From: Panonychus citri
Taxonomy: Eukaryota > Arthropoda > Arachnida > Trombidiformes > Tetranychidae
Assembly (NCBI RefSeq): GCF_014898815.1
Contig: NW_026515416.1
Coordinates: 124,001 to 188,000, forward strand
Length of the DNA stretch: 64,000 nucleotides
Reading direction: 5' to 3'
A program made the position numbers and the translations under genes. This document shows, piece by piece, positions 52,869 to 64,000 of the stretch. The notes beneath the pieces were generated by a model. That model was not told the origin of the DNA and ran no database searches. It was given only the letters and a program-made list of their open reading frames with translations. The first letter of the stretch is position 1. Each line of letters begins with the position of its first letter.

Positions 52869-54340
52869 AGTATACACTCAAATCTATCTTTGTGAGAGAA
52901 AAATTGTTTCTATGTTAATTATTTCTCGAGAAATCAACAATAAAAAAAATTCTCATTTTTATTCCCTTAATTTCTTACGTTAATAGCACACATATTCCTG
53001 AATTTAATCAGTGAGTAAAGCTTCAAATATATTAATAATGGGTAACTTCCATCGTTACTGATAAATTATCCTTTTTGCGTCAACTGTGTTCGCTGTTATT
53101 ATTTTAAATCAAATATAAAATGGATTTCTCGCCTTGTTTAGTTACAATTCACCATCATCATAATTTCATTGATTTTCTTGTTGATTAACGGAAATGAAGC
53201 AGTGGAAAAGATTCAAAGTGTTCGAAAGAGCGAGTTCTAAGCTTTAAAATGAAATCAATCTAATAATAAGAAAATCTTATCTTCTAATATCTAATACAAT
53301 AAAATCAACAATAAAAAGAGTGCAAAAACTTTTGTAGATACCTAATAGTTATTCATTGGGAAAAGTTTAAATTCAAAATTTGTGGTCAAAATTTTGTATT
53401 CAATGAATGGTCAACACAATTTGACTAATAAAATTTAAAATAATTACTATCGTTATCATCGCCTTAGCTAATTAAATAATGCAAATGTTTCGATTTCACA
53501 AAATGATTACTTTTTCACACCTAAATGCTTGTTAATCATCGTGATGATTTCAGTTAATCATTTCAACAATGAAAACTTTTCAATGTAATAGATGATAAAA
53601 CAATTTGAACGATCAATTTAAACTTGATTTATGATTTATTTATTATAAAGTAATCATGATCATGATTAACTTGAGTTAATTTTGTCTGGATGTTGTGATG
53701 ATAATAGTTGAGAAGATGAATAAGAAAAAAAGTTCTTGGGCTCTTATTGATCTAATTCGTGAACCGTTTACTCAATTAGCCCAAAAAAAAACTGTTTTAA
53801 TTACGTTTAAAGATTTCAAAAAGTTAATTGTTACTACAAATGAGCGAAACTATTAATAAATCACCTCGATTTTAGTTCTTTCATTTAAATCACGCGCGAA
53901 TGCAATCGACCAACTTTATTTTCTAATCTCGTCAATAGATGTCACTAGTTTTTATTTTTTCGAAAATTTTGACAAAATCAAAACAAACAACCGATTAAAA
54001 AGGTTAATTAAATAATTATTTGTCAATAAGATACATGATCATGTTTTACTAAATTGATGGACTGAAAATTTTTGATTGAAAGGATAAAGTTTAAGAAGAA
54101 AATGTGTTAAAGAAGATGGAACATGATAAAGAAAAGGAAGAAGACGAAGACGAAAAAGATAAACAAAATGAGGAAGAGGATAAAAAGAGAGATAGAAAAC
54201 CGAAACTGTGACAACAAAGAAAATATTCAAAAGGAAATGTAAATCAATATGGTGAGCTGATTATCCAAATCGAGGAGAAAAAAAGAAAAACAAATAATTA
54301 ATATGTAACTCTACAAGTAACGTTATTGAACTTGAAAGAT
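52869..54340. other. Non-coding stretch after the transposase
   Basis: No supported gene. Includes a signal-peptide-like frame without ATG near 53150-53240 (FTIIIISLIFLLINGNE) and the right direct repeat arm. The 54039-54230 frame is a chance product of a purine-rich strand. Confidence 0.4.
53408..53490 (+). repeat. Direct repeat arm flanking a 3.1-kb accessory block (right)
   Basis: CAATTTGACTAATAAAATTT, AATAATTACTATCGTTATCA, CTTAGCTAATTAA; partner of 50209-50292. Confidence 0.7.
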
Positions 54341-54349
54341 TTCAGGTAA

Positions 54350-54665
54350 GTAGAAAAATACAAATAAATGAATGAGATAAAAAGAGAGAGAAAGAAAGAG
54401 AGAGATACATGAAGAGATACTTTCGATGATGATTCAAAGAGAGAGATGAAAGAGATGAAAGGTGTGGTCTGTGTGAAGCTCAAAAGAGTTGGTGGATGAA
54501 GATAATATAATGATTTTGATGGAACTTCATTTTTAGTTTGCTTCATCGAAAGAGAGATGATGGAGAAAAAGACAGAAAGATAGACAGAGAAAGAAGATGA
54601 ACAGACGAAGATGAGAGAGAAAGAGAGGGAAAAATATTAGATTTGAGACGAAAGATGAAGAAGAA
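54350..54665 (+). repeat. GA-rich (GAGA) tract upstream of fascin
   Basis: About 300 bases dominated by GAGA, AAAGA and GATGA words, ~400 bp before the fascin start codon. Such tracts bind GAGA-type factors in arthropod promoters; the promoter role here is inferred. Confidence 0.6.
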
Positions 54666-55056
54666 GATGAAGATGAGGATGATAAATGCTCCCTTGGAAC
54701 CTCCTCTTCAATAGGACCTTTAATATGTTTACCAGTTTTTCGTTCTCAGTGTCACTTGTACCTGTCAACAAACAATCATCAAGCTGATTTTTTCTCAACT
54801 TCCAGTAATCGACAATCAACAAAATTGTTTCTCTTTTTTAATAATCTCTTCATTGTTTCTCTCACTCTCTCATCTTCTCATTTTGTGTCAACTTTTTATC
54901 ACCATAATAATCAAGGTAACCGGTGAATCTATTGCAACGTTAATCTTTGTTTTCTTTTCCCAAATTTTCCTATTCTATTGACCGATTTTGTTTTTGTTTT
55001 GTTTTTGTTTTCATTTTTTTTTCTAATTCATTTTTCTCTATCTAAAGGATTAAATC

Positions 55057-58000
55057 ATGTGGTCAGGAACAGTTGGTCTTGTTAATGGTCAACACAAATA
55101 TCTAACTGCTGAAACCTTTGGATATAAAATTAACGCCAATGGAGTTGCTCTTAAAAAGAAGCAGCAATGGTCAATTGAACCTTTCCCTTTATCCGGTGGG
55201 TCAACTGTTGGTTCCAATGGGGCAAATGGAACCGCTGCTGCCGCTGCGGGTTCGCTCGATGAATTAGCTGAACTTGAAATTGTCGCTCTAAAATCGCATC
55301 TTGGTTGTTACCTTGAGGTTGACAATTTTGGAAATGTAATCTGTGAAAACAAGGAACGATCGGAAGGAGCCCGTTTCATCATCAACATTTGTGTCATGTC
55401 CAATGAGAAGGGAGTCTGTAAGTAACTATCTCGTCATCATCATCATCATTATCATCTCCCCATGATAATCATAATAATTCCCATGATAGTTGAGTTGTTT
55501 TCTTTTCACAATATCTCTTAGAATCAAAGTTCTAAATTTCCTGTTCCATGTTAAAGATTAATCAGATTCTTCTATTCAATTTCCATGTTTTCCTCTTCTT
55601 TTTTCATTACTATTTCTTCAATTCTACTGAGAAGAAAAAATTCTGATTCGACTCGAATTTGTTTCCATTAGAAGTACCATGAAATTCAAAAGGCAAAGGG
55701 TTCATTCACCTGGTTCCTTTTCCTTTTTTTCTTCATGATGATGATCATCATGATTCTCAATTCATCGATATTTTCAATAATTTGTATGTGAGAGATTTTA
55801 TCAGGAATAGAAAAGAACAAACCAAAAAAGATGATTTTCTTTTTTGGTTCATTTGAGGTGAAAGTTTAGATTTTTTTTCTCTTCAGTTTTTTGATTGTCA
55901 CAATCAACCAACCAAATTAAGTAACTAATCTTAACCCAAGAATATCAACAACAACAACAAAAAAAGGTTGACATTGACTATAAGTGATTATATAACAAAA
56001 AAAACATAATGATAATCATGTTTTTCATGATGATTTCATGAAAATTCAAATATCATGTCTATCTTTATACTCACACAAGTGAACGTTGAATGTTTTTCAA
56101 AAATTATCGTCTCTTGTCCTCTTCAGGTTATTGTCAATATATAACAATTTAAATTGTTACCAACTCACAAAATTTAATGCTGTTGATTGTCAGTTCGTTA
56201 CCCGAATCATTATACAGCAATTTTGCCAATAATCATTATGATTGTGATTATATTTATGATTGGAACTGTCTCTTGATTTGATTTGAACAAATAAAAAAAA
56301 ACAAACTAATTCATTCGGGTGGTGATGGTTACCCATTTGAACAGAATGATGAATTTCTAATCAAATCAATCAACAAATTGTATCCTCTCAAAAGTTAATC
56401 GATTAGGAATCAATATGATTTTTTTTTCTTCCACAGGAAAAGTAATGATGATCATTTAGAAATCTCATCAATTGAAGTTAACACCCAAAAAGATTACCAA
56501 TAGAACCAGAATTCAATTAGGTTTCCTTTTACCTTTTAAGTCTCCATTTTTTTTCTCATCATCTTTCCTTTTCCTTTTTCACTTATCTTCCTCATCTCTT
56601 GAAACATTTTCATCTCTTTTTATCATCATCATCATCATCATCTTCTCCCCCATAAATAAATCAATTCCCTATGAGAGAGTAAAACTTCAATGTCCATAGA
56701 GATTGAGTCAATGGACATTTAAGAGATGATGAAAGAAATGAGATGATGAGAAATCTTTTCATCCTGTTTACATGTTAATCTCATGTTCATCATCATCTTA
56801 ATCATCAGTCTTAATTAAATCACAATCTCCCAAACATATATTCATGTATTAGAATTGAATTAATGAAACAACAAGCAAACAACTTAATTGCTAATTGGAT
56901 TAACATACATGTATATTGAAAGTAAATGACAATTTGTGTTACACAATTTATTTAATTATCTCAATGGAACACAAAACATCAACAATAACAATAATAGTAA
57001 ATGTAAACAGCTGATTACAGTCAAGATTAATTCAGATTAATTGTTACTGTTTTTGTTGTTTTTATCTACAATAAAACATTATGTAAACAGGAAGAGAGTG
57101 ACCCTCACATATTATTAATAATGTAGTCCTGATGATTATGTTGATAAAGGGACAATTTGAAGGGTCAGTTAATTGTACCCAGTGACCTAGACAATATTAT
57201 CAACAAACCTTAAGTTTTTGTTATTAGTTTTTTTTTGCTTTATGATAACCTAATCACTTTTGGTCACGTTAACATAATGTTGTAATTATTATAATGGTCA
57301 ACAATTGACATTAAATTACATGGTTACACATAAATACACTTGAATGGTCAGTATCTTGATGTTGAGATGACCAAGACTTTTTTTTTGTAAAGGAAAACTT
57401 TTTGTTTCCTTGACCGTATGAGCTTTTTCCCACGGAAGTGACCTCGACTGCCCTCACATTTGTTACACATCTCATCGTAGTCCTTATTTGCCCGATAGCC
57501 TAACAATCAAATCTAAAAGGATATTAATTGTTACCTTTATAACAACAATCAGCCAACATAATCATCTGATGATTTGAAGGTTTGATTTAATTTGAAAATG
57601 ATTCATTGAGATTTTGTTGCTTCTAATTGTTGACATTTTTCAAATATTATTCATTGAGAAATATTCATTGAACAATTTACTTATTAGTAGAAATCAATTT
57701 CTCAATAAATTGTCAGTTGATTTAGTTAGTTTTTGTTTGATTCTATTGTTTTTCTTGTTGCAACCTTAATCATTAATTGTTTGTTTTTTATTTTGATTTT
57801 GACAAAAAAAGTTTAAATTGTTAATTGTTGATGATGGTCAAATATCCTAACCCAATTACGATTACTTTTGTTTATTTCTATTTAAAGTTAATTGTAGAAA
57901 TATTTTTGACGTAATTGTGACAATATTTCAAAATCAATCATCAAATCAATTGATTGTTGTATCATTAATATGATTAAGGTGCAAGATAAAGTGATGATTT

Positions 58001-61000
58001 CAACAATTACGGAAGGGAAACTGATTTACTCATCATATGTTTAACTGATTGTCATGATAATCAACTGAACAATTAAACAATCATCTCAACTATTACATGT
58101 TGACATAATTCAATAAATTGAAATCAGTTGATTATTAATTGTTTGTTTTTGTTTCCACTGAAATTTAATTGTTCACCTAATTGGTTTAATTTGAAAGAAA
58201 AAAAGTTAAGAGACCAGAAAAATTAACTATTAATACAATTTGATTATTCCGTTAGTGTTAATGATTATCTTGATCATCAAGATGATTATATTATATATGA
58301 TTACCCTTTAACCTTACACTTGAAACTGTTAATTGTTATAACAATTGAAATTATCTTAAATTCATATCAGACTTTTAAATTGTTCAGTTAGTGTGTGGAT
58401 ACAATTTTCTGGTTCGATTGTTATATTATCTCAACAATTAACTCTAAAAATAAAATGATAATTGATCAAATTTAGGATAACAATTAAAACTGATTATTTA
58501 AATTGTGTCTCAATCTGATGAGCTACAAGAAGAAAAAAATTAAATTCAAAAAGCAGATCAATGATTTTAAGAGAAAGATGTGATTTGATTAACTATTTTA
58601 CTCATCAACAATTAATTCAAAACGCTAATTACTCTTTTTGTCTCGTCAAATTGTAACAATCAACTGATTCGTTTTCATTTCGATTGTTTTCCAGCTTCGA
58701 TTTACTGGGCTTTTCGAAACATTCTCGAGGCTACTATTTAGGTGCCACCGGTGATGGAATGACCTGTTGCGTCGCTAAACAACCTCAATCACGAGCAGAA
58801 CTTTGGCACGTTCACCTTATACCCGCTCGAGGTGCTACCATGTTCGCCCTTAAATCGGTTGGCCGTAAACGTTATGCACGAACCCAAGTAACTTCGGAGA
58901 ACGGCCCTAACGGTACCAATAACAATAACAACAACAACAACATTATCAATAACAATAATAATGTTAACAGTAAAATCAATGACCCATCAGCTGTTGATGA
59001 ACAGGTACAAGTTGATGCGACAACACCTTGGGGATCGGAGACATTGTTTCAATTTAAATACTATGAAAGCGGACGATATGCCCTTTTAACCTCAACCTGT
59101 AAATATTTAACCTCAGAGGGTAATTGTATTGAATTTAAGGCTGGATCAAGTGCTAACGGTTCAGGTACCAACGGAGTTGCCGCTAAGATTGCTGGTTTTA
59201 CCAATGGTTCGGGTTCATCTGGACCTTCATCTTTGGCCTCAACTTTTCCCGTTCTACCACCGGCTGAATGTCTTTTCACCATTGAATATCATGGCGGTTT
59301 CATTGCTTTCCGTGATATAAATGGCCGTTATTTAGCTGGAACTGGACGTGCTTCCGTACTACGAACTCGATCCAATAATGTTTCTCGTGATGAACTGTTC
59401 ACCTTTGAAGAAGCACCAATTCAGATCGCACTTCGAGCCGATTTCAACAATAAATGGGTCAGCGTTAAACAAGGTAAGAATTCATCTTCAATTGTTTACT
59501 TAATTAACAATCAAATGTCAATCATGCTAATTGTTACCATCATCATCATAATCACAATCGATATTTGATTTTCCTCTCTCATCAATTGATTCACTCTAAG
59601 GGTTAATTGTTATTGATCAGCAACAATTGATGATATTTTTGACATTTTAAATTGTCACTATTTATAATCTGGATTAATCAAAGTTCATTGTTATTGTGGT
59701 GATGATGATTAACTTTAATTAACTATTTAGATGTTTAAATTAATTTTAGAAACAATTGATTGATAAATGTAATGATACTTTCACTCTCCCACTTAAATTG
59801 TTGAGTTGTTTTCGGTTTTTTTTATTGTAATAATAATTTAATTGTGATCACAATGGATCAATGATTTACAGCAATTTAATTTTAATCACTCAACAACACC
59901 AATACTTGATGTCTTTTTAATTAATTTCAGCCTGTTACTTATTATATTATCACGTTAGTGTAGATAACAATTAAGACTAAGTGTTAATTGTTACTTTCTC
60001 TTTCTTTTCCAGTTTAACTGAATCAACGTTTACTGTTTACAATTAGTTAATTGCTATTGAGTAGCAAGAATAGTTTGCTCTTGATCTTGAACAGTTTGAT
60101 GATTGATTTTTGTTTCAATTAATTGTTGATAAGATCATTTTATGCTAATCATTAAGAGTTAATCATAATTATCTGCTTAATTACAATCAGAGCGTTTAAC
60201 TCATTCACATTGATTAATAACTATTTACTTTTCAAGTTAATCATGATCATATGGATGATACAATTTAACAGTTATTAATAAATTGATGGTTAAATATTTA
60301 CTAGTGCATGTAAATTACATCAAGCAATTAAATAACCATACAGAAAATAAATTAAGTAAATCAACAATCAACTAATCATCTACTACTGGTTTGCTAACTT
60401 GAATCGTTAATTGTTTACAGAAGAAGAAAAAAATTAAACTGATTCTGGTTTTTGATGATTAACAATCAGATTAAATAACTAAATCTATTTGCTTCAATTG
60501 AATTTCAACTGATTAACATTCAATTTCCTGCTTTCAATCACCTTGACTGTAAACAATTTACTCTAAATTGTTATCAACTTTTAAAAAATTAAATTCTCTA
60601 AACGACTAATTGTTAATTATTATTTTCCTTGTTGTCTTTTCTTGTAGGAGTTGATTTATCTGCCAATCAGAATGAAATTACTACTCAATTTGAAACCTTT
60701 CAACTTCAATACGATAAAAGTAACGACACTTGGCACATATTGACCAAAGACGGAAACTATTGGGCTCTTGGTGCCGCTTCAACCATTCAGGCCTCATCAC
60801 GGGATGAGAAATCTGGCCTACACTTTAAATTGAAGTGGAACGAAGATGGAACATGTTCAATTCTGTTGTCCAGCGACCCAGGAGCTCATGAAGGTGACAT
60901 GAAATGGATCTGTAATCGTAAATCGGGTCAACTTTGCACTGGAACTTCTGATCCGGTCAAATTTTACCTAATGTTCTGTAATCGAACCTCACTTAACCTA

Positions 61001-61384
61001 AGATCTATTTCGGGAAGCGGTTTTATTGGACTTAAAGGTCCAGGCTCGGGTAAACTGGAATCGAGTAAAACTTGTCCCGATTCAATTAAAGTTGAATATT
61101 GTTCAGCTGAAGGTAACGGTGATTCCGATGATACCGCTCCCTTTAATTGCTGCTTCTTCAAGATGCCGGCCAACAACAAGTACTGGTCAATTGTTGACGC
61201 TGGTTCGGTTGCTTGTGACTCGACCTCACCCACTTGCGCTCAACGTTGGGTCATGGAACTACGAACTGGCTCATGTATTGCCATTCGAGCTTACGAAAAT
61301 GGCTCTTACTTAACCCTCACCGGTCAAGGGGCCATTCAGGTGGCCAATGTCTCACCTAAAGACGCAACTCTATGGGAATTTTAA
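55057..61384 (+). CDS. sn: Fascin (singed) actin-bundling protein, 3 coding exons
   Basis: Exons 55057-55421, 58695-59473 and 60648-61384 give 626 residues against ~493 in vertebrates. Beta-trefoil repeats are evident: GLVNGQHKYLTAETFGYKIN, LKKKQQW, LKSHLGCYLEVDNFGNV, SRGYYLGATGDGM, IAFRDINGRYLAGTG, GVDLSANQNE, TFQLQYDK and the end ATLWEF. Fascin packs filopodial and bristle actin. Extra length comes from low-complexity loops: Gly/Ala-rich ~45-66, polyasparagine ~192-218, Ser/Gly-rich ~272-302. The N-A-N-G-V-A-L-K-K-K region has no Ser at the vertebrate Ser39 phospho-site. The exon 1 donor is ambiguous: the strong GTAAGT at 55418 gives a stop after splicing, while GTAACT at 55422 keeps the frame and was chosen. 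Introns of 3.3 and 1.2 kb are AT-rich. Confidence 0.92.
55422..58694 (+). other. 3.3-kb first intron of fascin
   Basis: AT-rich; ATGATGATCATCATGAT palindromic runs near 55735-55755, TCATCATC runs at ~56620, CAATTA words throughout. The 75-codon frame at 56472-56699 is low-complexity and not supported. Confidence 0.7.
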
Positions 61385-61833
61385 TTGCTACTCTTTTAAA
61401 CTTTTTTTCCATGTCTTTTCATTTGAATAATATGATTAACTAATCAACTTGAAAAGATGATGATTTAGTTTCCAAATGTGATTCCAATGAAACAAAAAAA
61501 GAAAACAATTAACGAAATTGCCAAAATTAATCAATTTACTTAAAAAATTTTCACATCTTTTGCAATTAAAAACAATCCAAACAACAATTTAAACTTTTAA
61601 AAGTCATCAGGATTTAATATTAACATTTAACTGAACTTTCTTAATTAATCAACTTCAATCTCCATCATGATTATAATTGATAGGCAACAATTTAATTCTC
61701 CCCTTACATTTGTACTTTCATAATTTTGGCCAATCAAGTCAATAACAAAAATTAATAACCTTAATTGTAATCATTTGGTTAGCTGAAACAATCAAGACAA
61801 TTTAAGTCTCATTTATATTGATCAACTTTTTTT

Positions 61834-61972
61834 CACTGATTTTTTTTACTTGTATTGTCATAATTTAAGTTTGAATAATCAATTAAACATAATAATGATA
61901 ATTAAATTTGATATTTTAATTGTTTCAATGTTTGCAGCAATTAACATGAATCAGAAACTCAAGAAAGTGATA
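61834..61972 (+). repeat. ~140-bp direct repeat, left copy
   Basis: CACTGATTTTTTTTACTTGT through TTTGCAGCAATTAACATGAA and AAGAAAGTGAT. Nearly the same sequence stands at 62886-63025, on the other side of the secreted orphan gene. Confidence 0.85.
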
Positions 61973-62253
61973 ATATCATCTGACTGAGTCGATTTACAGT
62001 ATTTATGTATGAGAATCAACCATAGACCCTGATGTTTATGATTAAGTGCGACTTTACTTTTCTCGCAGATTGAATTCAATCAACAGTAATTAACCAGATA
62101 ATGAAACGAATGTAAATTCCGTATCCTCATAATAAGGATGTTTAATGTATTATTTTACTCTCTTCAAATGCTGTCAAACTAAATAGATCTGAGTAAACAT
62201 TAGTTTGATCTACTAATTTCAAATTGATTCATGATGGTTGAATATTTGATCAT

Positions 62254-62280
62254 CTTCTAACTTGAGTATAAAAAATGAAA
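62254..62280 (+). promoter_or_regulatory. TATA region of the Gly/Gln-rich secreted gene
   Basis: AATATTTGATCATCTTC then GAGTATAAAAAATGAAACTT, recalling the ATATTTGATCA ... TATAAAA module at 40.6 kb but without ACCAGAA. About 150 bases before the ATG. Confidence 0.45.
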
Positions 62281-62419
62281 CTTCTTCCAATAGATTATAC
62301 TTGTAGTTTGAAATCCAATGTTTTAACATCGAGTTTATAATTATTTTTTGTTAGTACTAATCTATTAGTTGATTGCTATATGATAATTTTTAGTTTATTT
62401 AAAAGTTATTAAGGTGAAT

Positions 62420-62671
62420 ATGAAAAATACTATTAAATTTCCATGTTTTTTCTCAGTGATTTTCATTTTAAATGTTTTCGCGATGCTCCAGTATTCATGT
62501 TTCGGTTCAACTAATAATTTGAATAGTTCTGATGACAACGGAGGACCTGATAGTGCTTATAAAATTCCTGAGCAGACGTATGGCGGTCAAAGACCTGGTC
62601 AAAATAATGTTGGCCAAGGTCAGAGTTCGACGTATGGCGGCCAAAGACCTGGTATCAGTTATGGCCTTTAA
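62420..62671 (+). CDS. Secreted Gly/Gln-rich repeat protein, possibly truncated by a stop
   Basis: ATG at 62420 opens MKNTIKFPCFF, a signal peptide to ~residue 30 (SCFGS), then an Asn/Asp region and two TYGGQRPG units separated by QNNVGQGQSS. An upstream in-frame GTG was ignored. TAA at 62669 ends it at 83 residues, but the same frame stays open for another ~26 codons with similar Gly/Ala character (APRCGHAGAFGLDAG). A C-to-T change of a Gln codon would explain this. YGGQRPG-like repeats occur in silk, cuticle and salivary proteins; no family assigned. Confidence 0.55.
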   Translation: MKNTIKFPCFFSVIFILNVFAMLQYSCFGSTNNLNSSDDNGGPDSAYKIPEQTYGGQRPGQNNVGQGQSSTYGGQRPGISYGL

Positions 62672-62885
62672 GCTCCTCGTTGTGGTCATGCTGGTGCTTT
62701 TGGCCTTGACGCTGGTTTGCTTGAAAACTCCAATACCAATTAACACTACAATGTGGGTAAATGAGTATCTTGAATCAACTTCAAGACATTTTCATCATCT
62801 TATCAGTGATAACTATCGAAAACAGTTTCGAAAAATTTCTTAAATCCAAATTCCTCATAAAGGCATAACACCATAACTTTATTTC

Positions 62886-63025
62886 AACCGATTTTTTTTA
62901 CTTGTATTGTCATAATTTAAGTTTGAATAATCAATTAAACATAATAATGCTAATTAACGTTTGACATTTTAATTGTTTCAATGTTTGCAGCAATTAACAT
63001 GAATCAGAAACAAAAGAAAGTGATT
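62886..63025 (+). repeat. ~140-bp direct repeat, right copy
   Basis: CAACCGATTTTTTTTACTTG ... TTTGCAGCAATTAACATGAA; partner of 61834-61972 with a few substitutions (GATAATTAAATTTGA against GCTAATTAACGTTTGA). Confidence 0.85.
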
Positions 63026-63673
63026 GTAATAATAAGTTTGTTTTGGAAACAAGTTTGATATAAGAAAAATGAACAATTAACTGATTGTTTGTGTGATGAT
63101 TAAGGAATCAATTTATAATTAAAATGGCAAATTGAATTAAATGTATGATTGATTGTTATAATAGTTAAAATTAAGATAATTATAACAATTAATAAGGGTT
63201 AAAGTTGATAAATTGGTTTTTTTGTTGGTTGTCCAATAACTTTGTTATGTGCATTAGTTGATGATAATTAATTAACAACAGTTAACAATTTAAAAGTAAA
63301 TTTAACATTTTACAATCAACCAATTAAAAGCATTTAAATTGTTGATAAATTGATGGCAATGGTGATGATGAAGATGAAACAATTGTCTTTTTTTTAAGTT
63401 GATTGTGTTTAATTACCAATCCATTGGATATAATTAAAGTTTCTCAATAATAATGATTTGTGGGTGGTGGGTAACAATTAACAGGATTAAATTGTGTAAT
63501 TAATAGTGATTAAAATTTGGTAATAATTGTAAATAGAATGATAAAATTTTTCTGAAACAATCATTTGGAAATTGACAATTTTTCTCTTATGGGAAATTGG
63601 ATTTCATTTGCGATTTTTTGATTTTTCTTGATTGTTGATTAATCGTTTTGTTTGAATATTAATTGAATTTGGA
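63026..63673. other. Spacer before the nitric oxide synthase 3' end
   Basis: AT-rich convergent 3' flank; no gene, repeat or motif recognised beyond CAATTA-type words. Confidence 0.5.
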
Positions 63674-64000
63674 TCAAACGGTTGAAGCACTTTTCCTATT
63701 TAAAGCATTATCACGACCTTTCCGACGGACTTCATCAGTTCGCAGGGTAATACCAAAAATATCTTCATGATAACGATTATCTGACCGAAGGTACATAATA
63801 ACACCGTCGGGATCCTCGTAACCCGCTTCGGAGAGGAGGGTGCGTAAAGTTTGTGAGACACCTTCGGCCATGGAGACATCGCCGCAAACATAAAGGTGAC
63901 CTTTCTCCTTCATCAGCTGATGTAGTACCTCTTTTGCCGATGAGCGAAGTTCATCTTGAACATATCGCTTGGGTTGTCCAGCTACCCTGGAATAGGCCAC
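63674..64000 (-). CDS. Nos: Nitric oxide synthase, C-terminal part
   Basis: Open to the window edge, 108 residues to the stop. AYSRVAGQPKRYVQDEL, HLYVCGDVSMAEGV, DNRYHEDIFGITLRT are the NADPH-binding end of the NOS reductase domain. NOS makes NO and citrulline from arginine using NADPH, FAD, FMN, heme and BH4 in the cytosol. The tail after the last conserved block is short and basic (RRKGRDNALNRKSASTV). Three broken copies of an upstream FAD-domain segment of this gene type lie at 37-44 kb. Confidence 0.93.
   Translation of the reverse strand: MAYSRVAGQPKRYVQDELRSSAKEVLHQLMKEKGHLYVCGDVSMAEGVSQTLRTLLSEAGYEDPDGVIMYLRSDNRYHEDIFGITLRTDEVRRKGRDNALNRKSASTV

Noticed and set aside
54298..54546. Phe/Ser-rich minus-strand frame
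   Set aside because: Complement of the GA-rich tract upstream of fascin; composition artefact.
56472..56699. Frame within fascin intron 1 with Phe/Ser and Ile runs
   Set aside because: Translation of pyrimidine and ATC microsatellites; inside an intron with no splice evidence.
59061..59320. Overlapping open frames inside fascin exon 2
   Set aside because: Shadow frames of a well-supported coding exon.
1..64000. tRNA, rRNA, CRISPR arrays, bacterial operon signals
   Set aside because: No tRNA B-box-like TTCGANNC cloverleaf, rRNA stretch or regularly spaced short repeats were seen; introns and gene families show a eukaryotic nuclear genome.

Overview
This is an AT-rich arthropod nuclear window. 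Genes on both strands have short GT-AG introns (about 60-180 bp) mixed with a few multi-kb introns. The gene set (sirtuin 4, heme peroxidase, carboxylesterase, RIC-3, CNG channel, Arp6, NRF-6-type acyltransferase, fascin, nitric oxide synthase), single-exon secreted orphan genes and compact introns fit an acariform mite such as a spider mite (Tetranychus). That placement is inference from content; no search was possible.

Layout. 0-3.2 kb: the end of SIRT4, a small secreted orphan gene with a duplicated C-terminal block, a MITE and a dead secreted-gene start. 3.2-8.1 kb: long AT-rich non-coding DNA. 8.2-15.8 kb: a six-exon heme peroxidase of 803 codons. 15.4-19.7 kb: a ~2.0-kb tandem repeat that yields two small secreted chimeric genes, each a signal peptide joined to the peroxidase C-terminus with all catalytic residues missing. 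20.8-22.9 kb: an intronless secreted carboxylesterase-like gene. 23.7-25.6 kb: a decayed unknown gene between two direct repeats. 25.7-27.1 kb: RIC-3. 27.3-30.2 kb: a CNG channel whose frame breaks in a glycine microsatellite.

31-46 kb is a duplication zone. It holds two almost identical intact Arp6 genes, three broken copies of a nitric oxide synthase FAD-domain segment, several copies of the nrf-6 3' end, fragments of the esterase and CNG genes, three kinds of decayed ORF (LEM-domain, J-domain, endonuclease-like), two TA-flanked MITEs and a secreted repeat protein.

45.5-49.1 kb: an 11-exon NRF-6-type acyltransferase. 50.2-53.5 kb: a block bounded by ~80-bp direct repeats with a second LEM fragment, a C2HC-type finger, a MADF-like remnant and a dead Tc1/mariner-type transposase. 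55-61.4 kb: fascin with low-complexity loop insertions. 62.4 kb: a secreted Gly/Gln-rich orphan gene between ~140-bp direct repeats. 63.7-64 kb: the C-terminus of nitric oxide synthase.

The most notable pattern is a recurring 5' module (an ATATTTGATCA / ACCAGAAA / TATAAAAGG core promoter, in some copies with an ATGAAAGTTTT signal-peptide start). It precedes unrelated secreted proteins and dead remnants, and in one place it has been joined to a catalytically empty peroxidase tail and then amplified. The window thus shows new secreted genes apparently being built by promoter-plus-signal-peptide shuffling next to intact ancestral genes. No tRNA, rRNA or CRISPR array was recognised.
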